A stretch of DNA of 64,000 bases from Mycolicibacterium rufum (GCF_022374875.2 NZ_CP092427.2:4588001-4652000); one strand, 5' to 3'; counted from the first letter of the stretch, positions 20,530 through 36,734 are shown. The notes: generated from the letters alone by a model not told the origin. Translations and numbers: made by a program.

Positions 20530-22176
20530 ATGGCAGAGTTGACAATCTCGGCTTCTGACATCGAAGGGGCGATCGAGGACTACGTCTCCTCCTTCACCGC
20601 CGACTCCGACCGCGAAGAGGTCGGCGTCGTCATCGACGCCGGTGACGGCATCGCGCACGTCGAGGGTCTGCCCTCGGTGATGACCCAGGAGCTGCTGGAG
20701 TTCCCCGGCGGCGTCCTCGGTGTCGCGCTCAACCTCGACGAGCACAGCGTCGGCGCGGTCATCCTCGGTGAGTTCGAGAAGATCGAAGAGGGCCAGCAGG
20801 TCAAGCGGACCGGCGAGGTGCTCTCGGTTCCGGTGGGCGACGCCTTCCTGGGCCGCGTCATCAACCCGCTCGGCCAGCCCATCGACGGGCAGGGCGACAT
20901 CGAGTCCGACGCCCGTCGCGCACTGGAACTGCAGGCCCCCTCGGTGGTGCAGCGGCAGGGCGTGTCGGAACCGCTGCAGACCGGCATCAAGGCCATCGAC
21001 AGCCAGACGCCGATCGGGCGCGGGCAGCGTCAGCTGATCATCGGCGACCGCAAGACGGGCAAGACCGCGGTCTGCGTCGACACGATCCTCAACCAGCGCG
21101 AGGCCTGGGAGACCGGCGATCCGAGCAAGCAGGTGCGCTGCGTGTACGTCGCGATCGGCCAGAAGGGCACCACGATCGCGTCGGTGAAGCGGGCCCTCGA
21201 AGAGGGTGGCGCGATGGAGTACACCACCATCGTCGCGGCGCCGGCCTCTGACGCCGCCGGCTTCAAATGGCTTGCGCCCTACACCGGTTCGGCCATCGGC
21301 CAGCACTGGATGTACGACGGCAAGCACGTGCTGATCGTGTTCGACGACCTGTCCAAGCAGGCCGACGCCTACCGCGCGATCTCGCTGCTGCTGCGCCGCC
21401 CGCCGGGCCGCGAGGCGTTCCCCGGCGACGTGTTCTACCTGCACTCGCGGCTGCTGGAGCGTTGCGCGAAGCTGTCTGACGAGCTCGGTGGCGGTTCGAT
21501 GACCGGCCTGCCGATCATCGAGACCAAGGCCAACGACATCTCGGCGTTCATCCCGACCAACGTCATCTCGATCACCGACGGCCAGTGCTTCCTGGAATCC
21601 GACCTGTTCAACCAGGGCGTGCGGCCGGCCATCAACGTCGGTGTGTCGGTGTCCCGCGTCGGTGGCGCCGCGCAGATCAAGGCCATGAAAGAGGTGGCCG
21701 GTTCGCTGCGTCTGGAGCTGTCGCAGTACCGCGAGCTGGAGTCGTTCGCCGCGTTCGCCTCGGACCTCGACCCCGCCTCGAAGGCCCAGCTCGACCGCGG
21801 TGCCCGCCTGGTGGAGCTGCTCAAGCAGCCGGCGTACACGCCGTACCCGGTCGAGGATCAGGTCATCGCGATCTTCCTCGGCACCGGCGGCCACCTCGAC
21901 TCGGTTCCCGTCGAGGACGTCGCGCGCTTCGAGCAGGAGCTGCTGGAGCACGTCAAGGGCTCGCACAGTGAGATCCTCGAGAACATCCGGGAGAGCAAGA
22001 AGTTCCCGGAAGAGGAGCAGGAGAAGCTGACGGGCATCATCAACGAGTTCAAGAAGGGCTTCTCCGCCACGGACGGAAGCTCGGTCGCGGTCAACGAGCA
22101 CGAGGCCGAGGCGATGGACGAAGAGGACGTCGAGAAAGAGTCCGTCAAGGTCCGTAAGCCGGCCCCCAAGAAGTAG
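20530..22176 (+). CDS. atpA: ATP synthase F1 subunit alpha
   Basis: Non-catalytic nucleotide-binding subunit of F1. The 548-residue product has the Walker A GDRKTGKT at 172-179. It also has the mycobacterial C-terminal extension of about 35 residues (from about 514, acidic then KVRKPAPKK), which in published mycobacterial work suppresses ATP hydrolysis. ATG at 20530 follows AGGAAGACGAAAAG. An in-frame extension upstream is not homologous. Confidence 0.97.
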   Translation: MAELTISASDIEGAIEDYVSSFTADSDREEVGVVIDAGDGIAHVEGLPSVMTQELLEFPGGVLGVALNLDEHSVGAVILGEFEKIEEGQQVKRTGEVLSVPVGDAFLGRVINPLGQPIDGQGDIESDARRALELQAPSVVQRQGVSEPLQTGIKAIDSQTPIGRGQRQLIIGDRKTGKTAVCVDTILNQREAWETGDPSKQVRCVYVAIGQKGTTIASVKRALEEGGAMEYTTIVAAPASDAAGFKWLAPYTGSAIGQHWMYDGKHVLIVFDDLSKQADAYRAISLLLRRPPGREAFPGDVFYLHSRLLERCAKLSDELGGGSMTGLPIIETKANDISAFIPTNVISITDGQCFLESDLFNQGVRPAINVGVSVSRVGGAAQIKAMKEVAGSLRLELSQYRELESFAAFASDLDPASKAQLDRGARLVELLKQPAYTPYPVEDQVIAIFLGTGGHLDSVPVEDVARFEQELLEHVKGSHSEILENIRESKKFPEEEQEKLTGIINEFKKGFSATDGSSVAVNEHEAEAMDEEDVEKESVKVRKPAPKK

Positions 22177-22201
22177 GACCCGAAAGGTTCTGGAGAGCTA
22201 G

Positions 22202-23131
22202 ATGGCTGCAACACTGCGTGAGCTACGCGGGAGAATCCGGTCCGCGGGGTCGATCAAGAAGATCACCAAGGCCCAGGAGATGATCGCCACCTCGCGGATC
22301 GCGAAGGCCCAGGCCCGAGTCGAAGCGGCTCGGCCGTACAGCACCGAGATCACCAACATGCTCACCGAATTGGCGAGCGCCAGCGCGCTGGACCATCCGC
22401 TGCTCGTCGCCCGGGAGAACCCCAAGCGAGCCGCGGTGCTGGTGGTGTCCTCGGACCGCGGACTGTGCGGGGCGTACAACGCCAACGTCCTGCGGCAGGC
22501 CGAGGAGCTGTTCTCGCTGCTCCGCGAGGAGGGCAAGGACCCGGTGGTGTACGCCGTCGGCCGAAAGGCGCTCGGCTTCTACAACTTCCGCCAGCGCAAC
22601 GTCATCGAGTCCTGGACGGGCTTCTCGGAGCGGCCCACCTACGAGCAGGCGCGCGAGATCGCCGACACATTGGTGACGTCGTTCATGTCCGGCGCGGACG
22701 ACGAGGGCGACGATCCGGGCGACGACGGTGTTCTCGGCGTCGACGAACTGCACATCGTCTTCACCGAGTTCAAGTCGATGCTGTCGCAGTCGGCGGTGGC
22801 ACGCCGGATCGCCCCCATGGTGGTCGAGTACGTGGGCGACGAGGAGCCCGAAGACGGGCCCCGCACGTTGTTCACGTTCGAGCCCAACGCGGAGACGCTG
22901 TTCGACGCGCTGCTCCCGCGCTACGTCGCCACCCGGGTGTACGCGGCGCTGCTCGAGGCGGCGGCGTCCGAATCCGCTGCCCGACGGCGCGCGATGAAGT
23001 CAGCCACCGACAATGCCGATGATCTGATCAAGTCCCTCACGCTGGCGGCCAACCGCGAGCGGCAGGCGCAGATCACCCAGGAAATCAGCGAGATCGTCGG
23101 CGGCGCCAATGCGCTGGCCGACGCCAAATGA
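22202..23131 (+). CDS. atpG: ATP synthase F1 subunit gamma
   Basis: Central rotating shaft. The 309-residue product has N- and C-terminal helices forming the coiled coil and a Rossmann-like middle domain. It carries the mycobacterium-specific acidic loop insertion at about 162-178 ([13 protein letters not shown]). That loop has been studied as a contributor to coupling and ATPase latency and as a drug target. ATG at 22202, with a weak AAAGGTTCTGGAG site. Confidence 0.97.
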   Translation: MAATLRELRGRIRSAGSIKKITKAQEMIATSRIAKAQARVEAARPYSTEITNMLTELASASALDHPLLVARENPKRAAVLVVSSDRGLCGAYNANVLRQAEELFSLLREEGKDPVVYAVGRKALGFYNFRQRNVIESWTGFSERPTYEQAREIADTLVTSFMSGADDEGDDPGDDGVLGVDELHIVFTEFKSMLSQSAVARRIAPMVVEYVGDEEPEDGPRTLFTFEPNAETLFDALLPRYVATRVYAALLEAAASESAARRRAMKSATDNADDLIKSLTLAANRERQAQITQEISEIVGGANALADAK

Positions 23132-23151
23132 CCTTTAGCAGCACCGGTTAG

Positions 23152-24615
<1,464 letters not shown>

Positions 24616-24648
24616 TCGAACTGATCCGACGCGAAGAGGTGGTGTGAC

Positions 24649-25014
24649 ATGGCGGAGATGAACGTCGAGATCGTCGCCGTCGAGCGCGAACTGTGGGCCG
24701 GCGAGGCCACGTTCGTGTTCACCCGCACCACCGCGGGTGAGATCGGCATCCTGCCGCGGCACATCCCGCTGGTGGCCCAGCTCGTCGACGACGCGATGGT
24801 CCGCGTCGAGCGTGACGGTGAGGACGATCTGCGCATCGCCGTCGACGGCGGATTCCTGTCCGTCACGGATGAGGCCGTGCGCATTCTCGTCGAGAACGCG
24901 CAGTTGGAGTCCGAGATCAACGCCGACGAAGCCAAGCAGGACTCCGAGTCCGACGATCCCCGCACAGCTGCCTGGGGACGCGCGCGACTGCGGGCACTGG
25001 GCCAGATCGACTAG
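24649..25014 (+). CDS. atpC: ATP synthase F1 subunit epsilon
   Basis: Regulatory subunit on the gamma shaft. The 121-residue product has an N-terminal beta sandwich and a short C-terminal helical part, as in other mycobacteria, where the hairpin is shortened compared with E. coli. ATG at 24649 follows GAAGAGGTG. It ends the ATP synthase genes; the DUF2550 gene follows after 11 bases. Confidence 0.95.
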   Translation: MAEMNVEIVAVERELWAGEATFVFTRTTAGEIGILPRHIPLVAQLVDDAMVRVERDGEDDLRIAVDGGFLSVTDEAVRILVENAQLESEINADEAKQDSESDDPRTAAWGRARLRALGQID

Positions 25015-25025
25015 CGGGTCAGCCG

Positions 25026-25472
25026 ATGAGCGCGTCCATGCTGTTCATGGTCGCGCTGGTCAGCGTGCTCCTGCTGATCGTCGTCGCGCTGAGCTATCGG
25101 CTGTGGAAGTTGCGGCAGGTCGGGGGCACCGCGGCGATCCTGCGGGACATCCCCGCCGTCGGGGGACACGGCTGGCGTCACGGTGTGATGCGCTACCGCG
25201 GCGGGGACGCCCAGTTTTACCGGCTGTCGAGCCTGAGGTGGTGGCCTGACCGAACCCTGAGTCGACGCGGGCTGGAGGTGGTGTCCCGGCGCTCGCCGCG
25301 CGGCGACGAGTTCGACATCATGACCGACGAGATTGTCGTCCTCGAACTGCGTGATCTGGACCCCGACCGGGGCCGCGGCTACGAGATCGCCCTGGACCGC
25401 GGCGCTCTGACGGCGTTCACCTCCTGGGTGGAATCGCGACCTTCACCGCGCGCGCGGCGGCGCAGTTACTGA
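25026..25472 (+). CDS. DUF2550 membrane-anchored protein
   Basis: A 148-residue protein with a single N-terminal transmembrane helix (about 5-24) and a PH-like beta-rich domain rich in Arg and Trp. It corresponds by position to M. tuberculosis Rv1312, always next to atpC. The function is unknown. Co-transcription with the ATP synthase is inferred from the 11-base gap. Its stop overlaps the end of the convergent adenosyltransferase gene by 7 bases. Confidence 0.85.
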   Translation: MSASMLFMVALVSVLLLIVVALSYRLWKLRQVGGTAAILRDIPAVGGHGWRHGVMRYRGGDAQFYRLSSLRWWPDRTLSRRGLEVVSRRSPRGDEFDIMTDEIVVLELRDLDPDRGRGYEIALDRGALTAFTSWVESRPSPRARRRSY

Positions 25473-26041
25473 TCGCCGCCGCCCGGCTTCCACAGCACGT
25501 CACCGTCGGGGTTGGCCACCCGCGACAGGATGAACAGCAGGTCCGAAAGCCGGTTCAGGTACTTGGCGGGCAACACGCTGATGGAATCGCCGCAGGTCTC
25601 CACGGCGTGCCAGGCGGACCGCTCGGCGCGACGCGCCACCGTGCGGGCGACGTGCAGCAGCGCCGAGAGCCCGGTACCGCCGGGCAGGATGAACGAATTC
25701 AGTGCCGGCAGCGGCTCGTTGAACTCGTCACACCACGTCTCCAGGCGGTCGATGTAGCTCTGCCGGATACGCAGCGGCGGGTACTCCGGGTTCTCCACCA
25801 CCGGGGTGGACAGGTCGGCACCGGCGTCGAACAGGTCGTTCTGGATCTGGCGCAACACCTCCAGGAGGCGCTGACCCGGCTGCCCCAGCGCCACCGCGAC
25901 ACCGATCGCGGCGTTGGTCTCGTCACAATCGGCGTAGGCCACCAACCGCGCGTCGTTCTTCGAGACCCGGCTGAAATCGCTGAGCCCCGTGGTGCCGTCG
26001 TCGCCGGTCCGGGTATAGATCCGCGTCAGGTGCACTGCCAT
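25466..26041 (-). CDS. Cob(I)alamin adenosyltransferase, PduO type
   Basis: Transfers the adenosyl group of ATP to cob(I)alamin to make adenosylcobalamin, needed by methylmalonyl-CoA mutase. The 191-residue product is a five-helix bundle. The N-terminal ATP loop is [12 protein letters not shown] (about 7-18), and conserved motifs [11 protein letters not shown] (about 130-140) and NRLSDLLF (about 165-172) bind ATP and cobalamin. ATG at 26041 is predicted to be read from a leaderless transcript. It is divergent from murA. A methylmalonyl-CoA epimerase gene in the same window fits a propionate pathway using this cofactor. Confidence 0.93.
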   Translation of the reverse strand: MAVHLTRIYTRTGDDGTTGLSDFSRVSKNDARLVAYADCDETNAAIGVAVALGQPGQRLLEVLRQIQNDLFDAGADLSTPVVENPEYPPLRIRQSYIDRLETWCDEFNEPLPALNSFILPGGTGLSALLHVARTVARRAERSAWHAVETCGDSISVLPAKYLNRLSDLLFILSRVANPDGDVLWKPGGGDQ

Positions 26042-26047
26042 GTCCAA

Positions 26048-26053
26048 ACCGTA
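26048..26053 (-). promoter_or_regulatory. Predicted leaderless promoter of the adenosyltransferase gene
   Basis: On the minus strand TACGGT lies 6 bases before the ATG at 26041, placing the transcript start at the start codon. The same TACGGT-6 layout recurs at pncB. No clear -35 is visible. Confidence 0.45.
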
Positions 26054-26085
26054 CGGGACGCGCACGTCGCCCGGCACGCAGGAGA

Positions 26086-26114
26086 CTGACATGGCCAGCA
26101 CCGCTGTTTACACT
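26086..26114 (+). promoter_or_regulatory. Predicted leaderless promoter of murA
   Basis: CTGACA (26086-26091) and TACACT (26109-26114) have an ideal 17-base spacer. The -10 ends 7 bases before the murA GTG, predicting a leaderless mRNA. No ribosome-binding site is present, in agreement. Confidence 0.6.
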
Positions 26115-26121
26115 GACCGGC

Positions 26122-27375
26122 GTGGGCGAGCGTTTCGTGGTGACCGGCGGTAGCCGGTTGGCGGGCGAAGTGACCGTCGGTGGTGCGAAGAACAGCGTCC
26201 TGAAATTGATGGCCGCGTCCTTGCTCGCCGAGGGCACCAGCACGATCACGAACTGTCCGGACATCCTGGACGTACCGCTGATGGCCGAGGTGCTGCGCGG
26301 GCTCGGTGCCACCGTCGAACTCGACGGCGACATCGTCCGGATCACCTCGCCGGACGAGCCCAAATACGACGCGGACTTCGCCGCGGTGCGGCAGTTCCGT
26401 GCCTCGGTCTGTGTGCTGGGTCCGCTGGTCGGTCGGTGCAGGCGGGCGAAGGTGGCGCTGCCCGGCGGTGACGCGATCGGATCGCGACCGCTGGACATGC
26501 ACCAGGCGGGGCTGCGGCAGCTCGGCGCCCGGTGCAACATCGAACACGGCTGCGTGGTGGCCGAGGCGGACCACCTCCACGGCGCCGAGATCCAGCTGGA
26601 GTTCCCGTCGGTCGGGGCGACCGAGAACATCCTGATGGCCGCCGTGCTGGCCGACGGGGTGACGACGATCCACAACGCCGCCCGCGAACCCGACGTCGTG
26701 GACCTGTGCACGATGCTCAACCAGATGGGCGCCCAGGTCTCGGGGGCGGGGTCGTCCACGCTGACGATCACCGGCGTCGACAAGCTCTACCCGACCGAGC
26801 ATCGCGTCATCGGGGACCGGATCGTCGCCGCGACGTGGGGGATCGCCGCGGCGATGACCCGCGGCGACATCTCGGTGACCGGGATCGACCCGTCGCACCT
26901 GCAGTTGGTGCTGCACAAGTTGCACGACGCCGGCGCGACGGTGACGCAGTCCGACGACGGCTTCCGCGTCGTCCAGTACGAGCGGCCCAAAGCGGTGAAC
27001 GTCGCGACGCTGCCGTTCCCGGGTTTCCCGACCGACCTGCAGCCGATGGCGATCGGCCTGGCCGCGATCGCCGACGGGACCTCGATGATCACCGAGAACG
27101 TGTTCGAGGCGAGGTTCCGCTTCGTCGAGGAGATGATCCGGCTGGGCGCCGACGCCCGCACCGACGGTCACCATGCGGTGGTGCGGGGGATCCCGCAGCT
27201 GTCGAGTGCGCCGGTGTGGTCCTCCGACATCCGTGCCGGCGCCGGCCTGGTGCTCGCCGGTCTCGTCGCCGACGGTGACACCGAGGTGCATGACGTCTTT
27301 CATATCGACCGCGGGTATCCGAAGTTCGTGGAAAATCTCGCCAGTCTGGGTGCGGAGATCGAACGCGTCGAGTAG
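26122..27375 (+). CDS. murA: UDP-N-acetylglucosamine 1-carboxyvinyltransferase
   Basis: First committed step of peptidoglycan synthesis: adds enolpyruvate from PEP to UDP-GlcNAc in the cytoplasm. The 417-residue product has the two inside-out alpha/beta domains of the EPSP-synthase family. The residue that is Cys in most bacteria (Cys115 of E. coli, in PGGC) is Asp117 here ([13 protein letters not shown]). This is the natural substitution of mycobacteria that gives fosfomycin resistance while keeping activity. GTG at 26122 is at the predicted transcript start. The rRNA operon follows in the same direction. Confidence 0.97.
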   Translation: MGERFVVTGGSRLAGEVTVGGAKNSVLKLMAASLLAEGTSTITNCPDILDVPLMAEVLRGLGATVELDGDIVRITSPDEPKYDADFAAVRQFRASVCVLGPLVGRCRRAKVALPGGDAIGSRPLDMHQAGLRQLGARCNIEHGCVVAEADHLHGAEIQLEFPSVGATENILMAAVLADGVTTIHNAAREPDVVDLCTMLNQMGAQVSGAGSSTLTITGVDKLYPTEHRVIGDRIVAATWGIAAAMTRGDISVTGIDPSHLQLVLHKLHDAGATVTQSDDGFRVVQYERPKAVNVATLPFPGFPTDLQPMAIGLAAIADGTSMITENVFEARFRFVEEMIRLGADARTDGHHAVVRGIPQLSSAPVWSSDIRAGAGLVLAGLVADGDTEVHDVFHIDRGYPKFVENLASLGAEIERVE

Positions 27376-27712
27376 CGTGCGCGGCCCGGATCAGCGTTCT
27401 GTGCAGGGCATTTGGGCCTCTGGCCGACAGCGCGTAGTATTTCCAACAGAAGCGCACGGCCCCGGTCGAAAGATTGGGGCTGAGCCTTGACCGCCCTGGT
27501 CACATGCAGTACAGTGGCAGGGTTGCCTGAAAACGGCGGTGTTGTTTGAGAACTCAATAGTGTGTTTGGTGGTTTTTGTTTGTTGTTTTTTGTTGTGTCC
27601 GCATTTTCCCGTTTGGGGGCATGACGTTTTTTTGGATGCCAGTTTTGGTGTCTTTTGTTTGTGATCGGATTTTTCTGATTCGAATTCTGCCTGCGCCTGT
27701 GGGTGTGGGGGT
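27376..27712 (+). promoter_or_regulatory. rRNA operon promoter region and antitermination leader
   Basis: Two promoters are visible: TTGGGC-17-TAGTAT (27412-27440) and TTGACC-17-TACAGT (27487-27515). Downstream, the conserved mycobacterial leader element TTTGAGAACTCAATAGTG (about 27544-27561) resembles the box region used for antitermination. It is followed by T- and G-rich sequence that can pair with the region after 16S to form the processing stem. This layout behind murA matches the rrnA type of operon. Confidence 0.75.
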
Positions 27713-32761
<5,049 letters not shown>

Positions 32762-32850
32762 CCAACAAAACCTCGCAACCACACCCACAAACCACAACAA
32801 CCACACCCCACCACCAAAACTAAAGTTGTCACTGAAACAAGTGAATAAAG

Positions 32851-32966
32851 TTACGGCGGTCCATAGCGGCAGGGAAACGCCCGGACCCATCCCGAACCCG
32901 GAAGCTAAGCCTGCCAGCGCCGATGATACTACCCACACGGGTGGAAAAGTAGGACACCGCCGAACA
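32851..32966 (+). rRNA. rrf: 5S ribosomal RNA
   Basis: 116-base 5S gene beginning TTACGGCGGT and ending CCGCCGAACA, whose ends pair as helix I. The internal CCGAACCCGGAAGCTAAG block is diagnostic. It lies 89 bases after 23S. Confidence 0.95.
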
Positions 32967-32976
32967 CCCTTTAAGC

Positions 32977-33009
32977 CCTGTGCCCCCCAATTCTGTTGGG
33001 GGGCACAGG
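32977..33009 (+). terminator. rRNA operon terminator
   Basis: A perfect 14-bp stem, CCTGTGCCCCCCAA (32977-32990) with TTGGGGGGCACAGG (32996-33009), encloses a 5-base loop just after 5S. There is no T-run after it, which is common for mycobacterial terminators. It also faces the convergent ogt gene and could act both ways. Confidence 0.85.
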
Positions 33010-33028
33010 CATTGGTGGGGTAAGTCGC

Positions 33029-33532
33029 TCAGGTGAACAGCGTCGGCATCGCCGGCGCATAGCGCTTCTCCATACCCAGCAGCAACTTTTTGCGATCCAA
33101 TCCGCCGCCGTAGCCGGTGAGACTTCCGTTCGCGCCGATCACGCGATGGCACGGCACGATGATGCCGATCGGATTGTGGCCGTTGGCCAGTCCGACCGCC
33201 CGCGACGCACCCGGCGAACCGATCTGTGCGGCGATCTCACCGTAGGACCGGGTCTCGCCGTAGGGGATCGTGCGCAACGCCTCCCACACGCGGCGCTGGA
33301 AGGCGGTGCCCACCATGTCGAGCTCGAGGTCGAAGTCGAGGCGCTCGCCCCGGAAATACTCCTCGAGTTGAGTCACCGCGTCGGCGAAGGCCTCGTCGTC
33401 GGGCTCCCACCCCTCACGGCTGGGCTCATAGGTCTGGTCGACCATCCGCAGGTACTGCAATCGGTCGCCGACACCGGCCAGTGTCAGCATGCCGACAGGA
33501 CTGTCCATGGTTCGGTAGTGCACGTCATCCAT
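33029..33532 (-). CDS. ogt: Methylated-DNA--protein-cysteine methyltransferase
   Basis: Suicide repair protein that moves the methyl group from O6-methylguanine (and O4-methylthymine) to its own cysteine. The 167-residue product has the acceptor C128 in IVPCHRVIG, the helix-turn-helix with the arginine finger (GASRAVGLANGHNP), and an N-terminal ribonuclease-like domain. ATG at 33532 has AAGGAG at ideal spacing. An ATG one codon upstream (33535) is an alternative that overlaps the alkA stop by four bases. The gene is translationally coupled to the Ada-AlkA fusion upstream. Confidence 0.95.
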   Translation of the reverse strand: MDDVHYRTMDSPVGMLTLAGVGDRLQYLRMVDQTYEPSREGWEPDDEAFADAVTQLEEYFRGERLDFDLELDMVGTAFQRRVWEALRTIPYGETRSYGEIAAQIGSPGASRAVGLANGHNPIGIIVPCHRVIGANGSLTGYGGGLDRKKLLLGMEKRYAPAMPTLFT

Positions 33533-35016
33533 CATCTCTCCTTCGGGGGCCATTGGTTGACGGAGTGCTCGAGTGTTGTCCAAAGATGTTGTGTCACATA
33601 GGAACGCCAGGGCCGCCAACGCTGACTACGTTCGACGAGCGCCTTTCCGTCGTCGGGCAGGCCGAGCCGGCGGGCGGCCACGATCACCCCGAGATCGGTG
33701 GCGGGAAACGCGTCGGGGTCGCCGAGGCCGCGCATCGCGATCATCTCCGCGGTCCATGGCCCGATGCCCGGCAGCGCCAGCAACTGCGCGCGGGTCCGGT
33801 TCCAGTCGCAGCCGGAGTCGAGGACCACCTCGCCGTTGTCGATGGCCTCGATCAGGGTCACGACGGTGCGTTGACGCGCCTTCGGCACAGCCAGGTGCCG
33901 CAAATCGATGTCGGCGAGGTCCGCCGCGGACGGGAACACGCGCGTCAGTCCGCCGGCGGGATCCTCGACGGGGTGACCATAGGCCGCCGCGAGCCGTGCG
34001 GCGTGGGTGCGGGCGGCGGCCGTCGACACCTGCTGCCCCAGCACCACCCGGATCGCCAGCTCGTGCTCGTCGACGGTGCGCGGAATCCGCTGGCCCGGCG
34101 ACTTCGCGATCACCGCGGCCAATTCGAGGTCGGCGCCGAGGAATTCGACGATGGCCTCAGGGTCGGCGTCGAGGTCGAGCAGGCGCCGACACCGCGCGAT
34201 CGCCGCGGGGAGGTCGCGGAAGTCGTCGATCGACAGTTGGCAGCTGACGTGATCGGGACGCGGGGTGAGTCCGACGATTCCGCTGCCGTGTGGCAGCCGC
34301 AGCGTGCGCCGGTAGGTCTCCCCGCGGACCTCCTCGACGCCGGGGATGCCCGTGGCGGCCAGATGCCCGGACACCCCGTCGTAGGCGAACGGTGTGCGCA
34401 CCGCCAACCGCAACGTCATCGCCCCGCTGGTCGGCACGTCGTCGCGTGATCGTTCGCGGGCACGTCGGCGCAACTGGGTGGGCGTCAGATCGGAGACCGT
34501 GCGCACGGTGTCGTTGAACTGGCGGATGGAAGCGAAGCCTGCGGCGAAAGCCACGTCACTGAAGGGCATGTCGGTGGTCTCGGTGAGGACCCGCGCCATG
34601 TGCGAGCGCTGCGCTCGGGCCAGCGCGAGGGGTCCGGCGCCGACCTCCGCCTGCATCAGGCGCTCGAGTTGGCGCACGGTGTAACCCACCCGGGCCGCGA
34701 GCCCGGTGACACCGTCGCGGTCCACGGTGCCGTCGGCGATCAGACGCATGGCCCGCGCCACCACGTCGCCACGCACGTTCCACTCCGGCGATCCCGGCGA
34801 CGCGTCGGGGCGGCACCGCTTACAGGCCCGGAAGCCCGCCCGCTGTGCGGCCGCCGCCGTGGGATAGAAGCAGACGTTGCGGGCGAACGGCGGACGGACC
34901 GGGCAGCTGGGCCGGCAATAGATCTTCGTGGTCAGCACCGCGGTGACGAACCAGCCGTCGAACCGCGCGTCCTTGGCCTGGACGGCGCGGTAGCAGCGGT
35001 CGAAATCGGTGTGCAT
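33532..35016 (-). CDS. alkA: Ada-AlkA fusion: methyl-phosphotriester sensor/regulator with 3-methyladenine DNA glycosylase
   Basis: One chain of 494 residues joins three parts of the adaptive response. The first is an Ada zinc domain with cysteines C34, C38, C65 and C68 (C34 is the expected methyl acceptor). Next is an AraC-type DNA-binding domain at about 85-190, then an AlkA glycosylase from about 205, with the helix-hairpin-helix LPGIGPWTAEMIAMR and the catalytic Asp in FPATDLG. It probably activates its own operon with ogt after methylation damage. I chose ATG at 35016 because the Ada domain starts there as in M. tuberculosis; a GTG at 35040 is possible. Confidence 0.94.
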   Translation of the reverse strand: MHTDFDRCYRAVQAKDARFDGWFVTAVLTTKIYCRPSCPVRPPFARNVCFYPTAAAAQRAGFRACKRCRPDASPGSPEWNVRGDVVARAMRLIADGTVDRDGVTGLAARVGYTVRQLERLMQAEVGAGPLALARAQRSHMARVLTETTDMPFSDVAFAAGFASIRQFNDTVRTVSDLTPTQLRRRARERSRDDVPTSGAMTLRLAVRTPFAYDGVSGHLAATGIPGVEEVRGETYRRTLRLPHGSGIVGLTPRPDHVSCQLSIDDFRDLPAAIARCRRLLDLDADPEAIVEFLGADLELAAVIAKSPGQRIPRTVDEHELAIRVVLGQQVSTAAARTHAARLAAAYGHPVEDPAGGLTRVFPSAADLADIDLRHLAVPKARQRTVVTLIEAIDNGEVVLDSGCDWNRTRAQLLALPGIGPWTAEMIAMRGLGDPDAFPATDLGVIVAARRLGLPDDGKALVERSQRWRPWRSYVTQHLWTTLEHSVNQWPPKER

Positions 35017-35087
35017 GTCTACGACGATGTCATGCGGCACCAGCCATTACTAGCGGGAAAACGACATCGAAGCGGGCGCCGCCCGCC

Positions 35088-36701
35088 TCACCGTTCGGTC
35101 ACCGGCGTGGCCAGTCTCGTGGGCTCGTCGTGCCCGCGCAACGTCACCGTGTCGCCCAGCCGCCAGTGCGACTGTTCGGATTCGGTTGCGCTGTCGACGG
35201 TTTCCGACGACGCGACCAGCCGCGACGGCTCGTTCTTGGCCAGCTCGCACAGGCGTGCGGCCTCGTTGACCGGTTCACCGATCACGGTGTACTCGAAGCG
35301 TTCCCGCGCCCCGACATTGCCGGCGACCACGGTGCCTGCCGCCACTCCGATGCCGGCCTCGCAGTCGGGCACCTCGTCGCACAGGCGCCGGGCGATCACC
35401 CGTGCGGCGGCAAGCGCCTCGTCCTCCGGATGCTCCAGCGACACCGGGGCGCCGAACACGGCCAGCACCGCGTCGCCCTCGAACTTGTTCACCAGGCCGT
35501 GGTGCCGGTCGACCTCCTCGACGATCACCGCGAAGAACCGGTTGAGCAGTTCGACCACCTCGACGGCAGGCAGGCTGGTCACCAACCGCGTCGACCCGAT
35601 GATGTCGACGAAGATGACTGCGGCGTAACGCTCTTCACCGCCCAGCTGCGGACGCTCCTGTTCTGCCAGCAGCGCCACCTCCCGGCCCACGTGGCGGCCG
35701 AAGAGGTCACGGACCCGTTCGCGCTCCTGCAATCCGTGCACCATCGAGTTGAAGCCCCGTTGCAGCTGGCCCAGTTCGGTGCCGTCGAACACCACGAGAT
35801 TGGTGTCCAGATCGCCCTGCTCGACCCGGTTGAGGGCCTCGCGCACCACCCGCACCGGGGTGACCGTCAACCACGCGAGGATGAACATCAGGATCGCGCC
35901 GAACACCAGCGCGAACAGGGCGAGGATCATCACCGCGACGGTGAACTGCGTCGGGGTGAGGTTGCGTTGCATCAGCGTGATCGCCGCCGCCAGGAAGATC
36001 CCGACCACCGGCACGCCCGAGCCGAGCACCCACACCAGCATGGTGCGGCCCATCAACCCGTCGGCGATCCGCCGCGGCGGCTTACCGGCCTCGAGCGCCT
36101 GCGCGGCCACCGGCCGCAGCGCGAATTCGGTGAACAGATAGCAACTCGCCGACACGACGATGCCCGGAAAGCTCACGCCCAGCAGCCACTTGGGGATGAA
36201 GTCGGTGTCGTGCAGCCCGTAGAGCGTGGTCAGCAACACCGTGCCCAGGCCCCACAGCACCAGCAGCACGCGGGTCAGGCGCCACGGCGCCAGGAAGGTG
36301 TTGCGCTGATCCTCGCGGGTGGGCGGGCGTTCCTCGATCGCCCACCGCACGTTGTTCATCACCCGGCGGGTCGCCCAGAACACCCCGACGACGAGCGCGG
36401 CCACCAGATACGCGGGGACCACGATGAACGTGATCCAGGCGACCGAGGAGTCGAACACGTTCGGGATGGGGAACGCGACCGTCACCACCAGGGTCGCGAC
36501 GCCGATCCCGATCAGGTTCGCGACCACGACGAACGTGGTGAGGATGATCTGGATGCGCACGCGGCGGCGGCGCTGGCTCTCCGAGACCCGCCCGAGAATC
36601 CAGGATCCGTACTCCGGGGTCGCTGCGACTCTGCCGCTCTGGTGTGTCACGCGCTCCAGCACGCGGCCCAGCCGCTGTGCCGCCGTCCTGTTCGCGGTCA
36701 T
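35088..36701 (-). CDS. Membrane class III adenylate cyclase with HAMP domain
   Basis: Makes cAMP from ATP. The 537-residue product has six predicted transmembrane helices (about 48-270), a HAMP linker (about 275-330; VREALNRVEQGDLD) and a cytoplasmic class III cyclase domain (about 350-520). The metal-binding aspartates are in FVDIIGSTR and KFEGDAVLAVFGAP, the latter with the substrate lysine; the EYTVIGEPVNEAARL motif supplies the remaining substrate and transition-state contacts. It belongs to the Rv1318c-Rv1320c type. M. tuberculosis has three such genes in tandem here and this window has one. It is divergent from nucS. Confidence 0.93.
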   Translation of the reverse strand: MTANRTAAQRLGRVLERVTHQSGRVAATPEYGSWILGRVSESQRRRRVRIQIILTTFVVVANLIGIGVATLVVTVAFPIPNVFDSSVAWITFIVVPAYLVAALVVGVFWATRRVMNNVRWAIEERPPTREDQRNTFLAPWRLTRVLLVLWGLGTVLLTTLYGLHDTDFIPKWLLGVSFPGIVVSASCYLFTEFALRPVAAQALEAGKPPRRIADGLMGRTMLVWVLGSGVPVVGIFLAAAITLMQRNLTPTQFTVAVMILALFALVFGAILMFILAWLTVTPVRVVREALNRVEQGDLDTNLVVFDGTELGQLQRGFNSMVHGLQERERVRDLFGRHVGREVALLAEQERPQLGGEERYAAVIFVDIIGSTRLVTSLPAVEVVELLNRFFAVIVEEVDRHHGLVNKFEGDAVLAVFGAPVSLEHPEDEALAAARVIARRLCDEVPDCEAGIGVAAGTVVAGNVGARERFEYTVIGEPVNEAARLCELAKNEPSRLVASSETVDSATESEQSHWRLGDTVTLRGHDEPTRLATPVTER

Positions 36702-36734
36702 CGTGGCGTCAGCCTAGTGACCGCGGGTGGCGTT

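Noticed and set aside
25466..25472. Seven-base convergent overlap of the DUF2550 and adenosyltransferase genes as an anomaly
   Set aside because: Short end-to-end overlaps are common in compact mycobacterial genomes; both stops are well supported.
32762..32850. Extra small RNA between 23S and 5S
   Set aside because: The A/C-rich sequence is normal rRNA spacer; no independent promoter or stable fold was seen.
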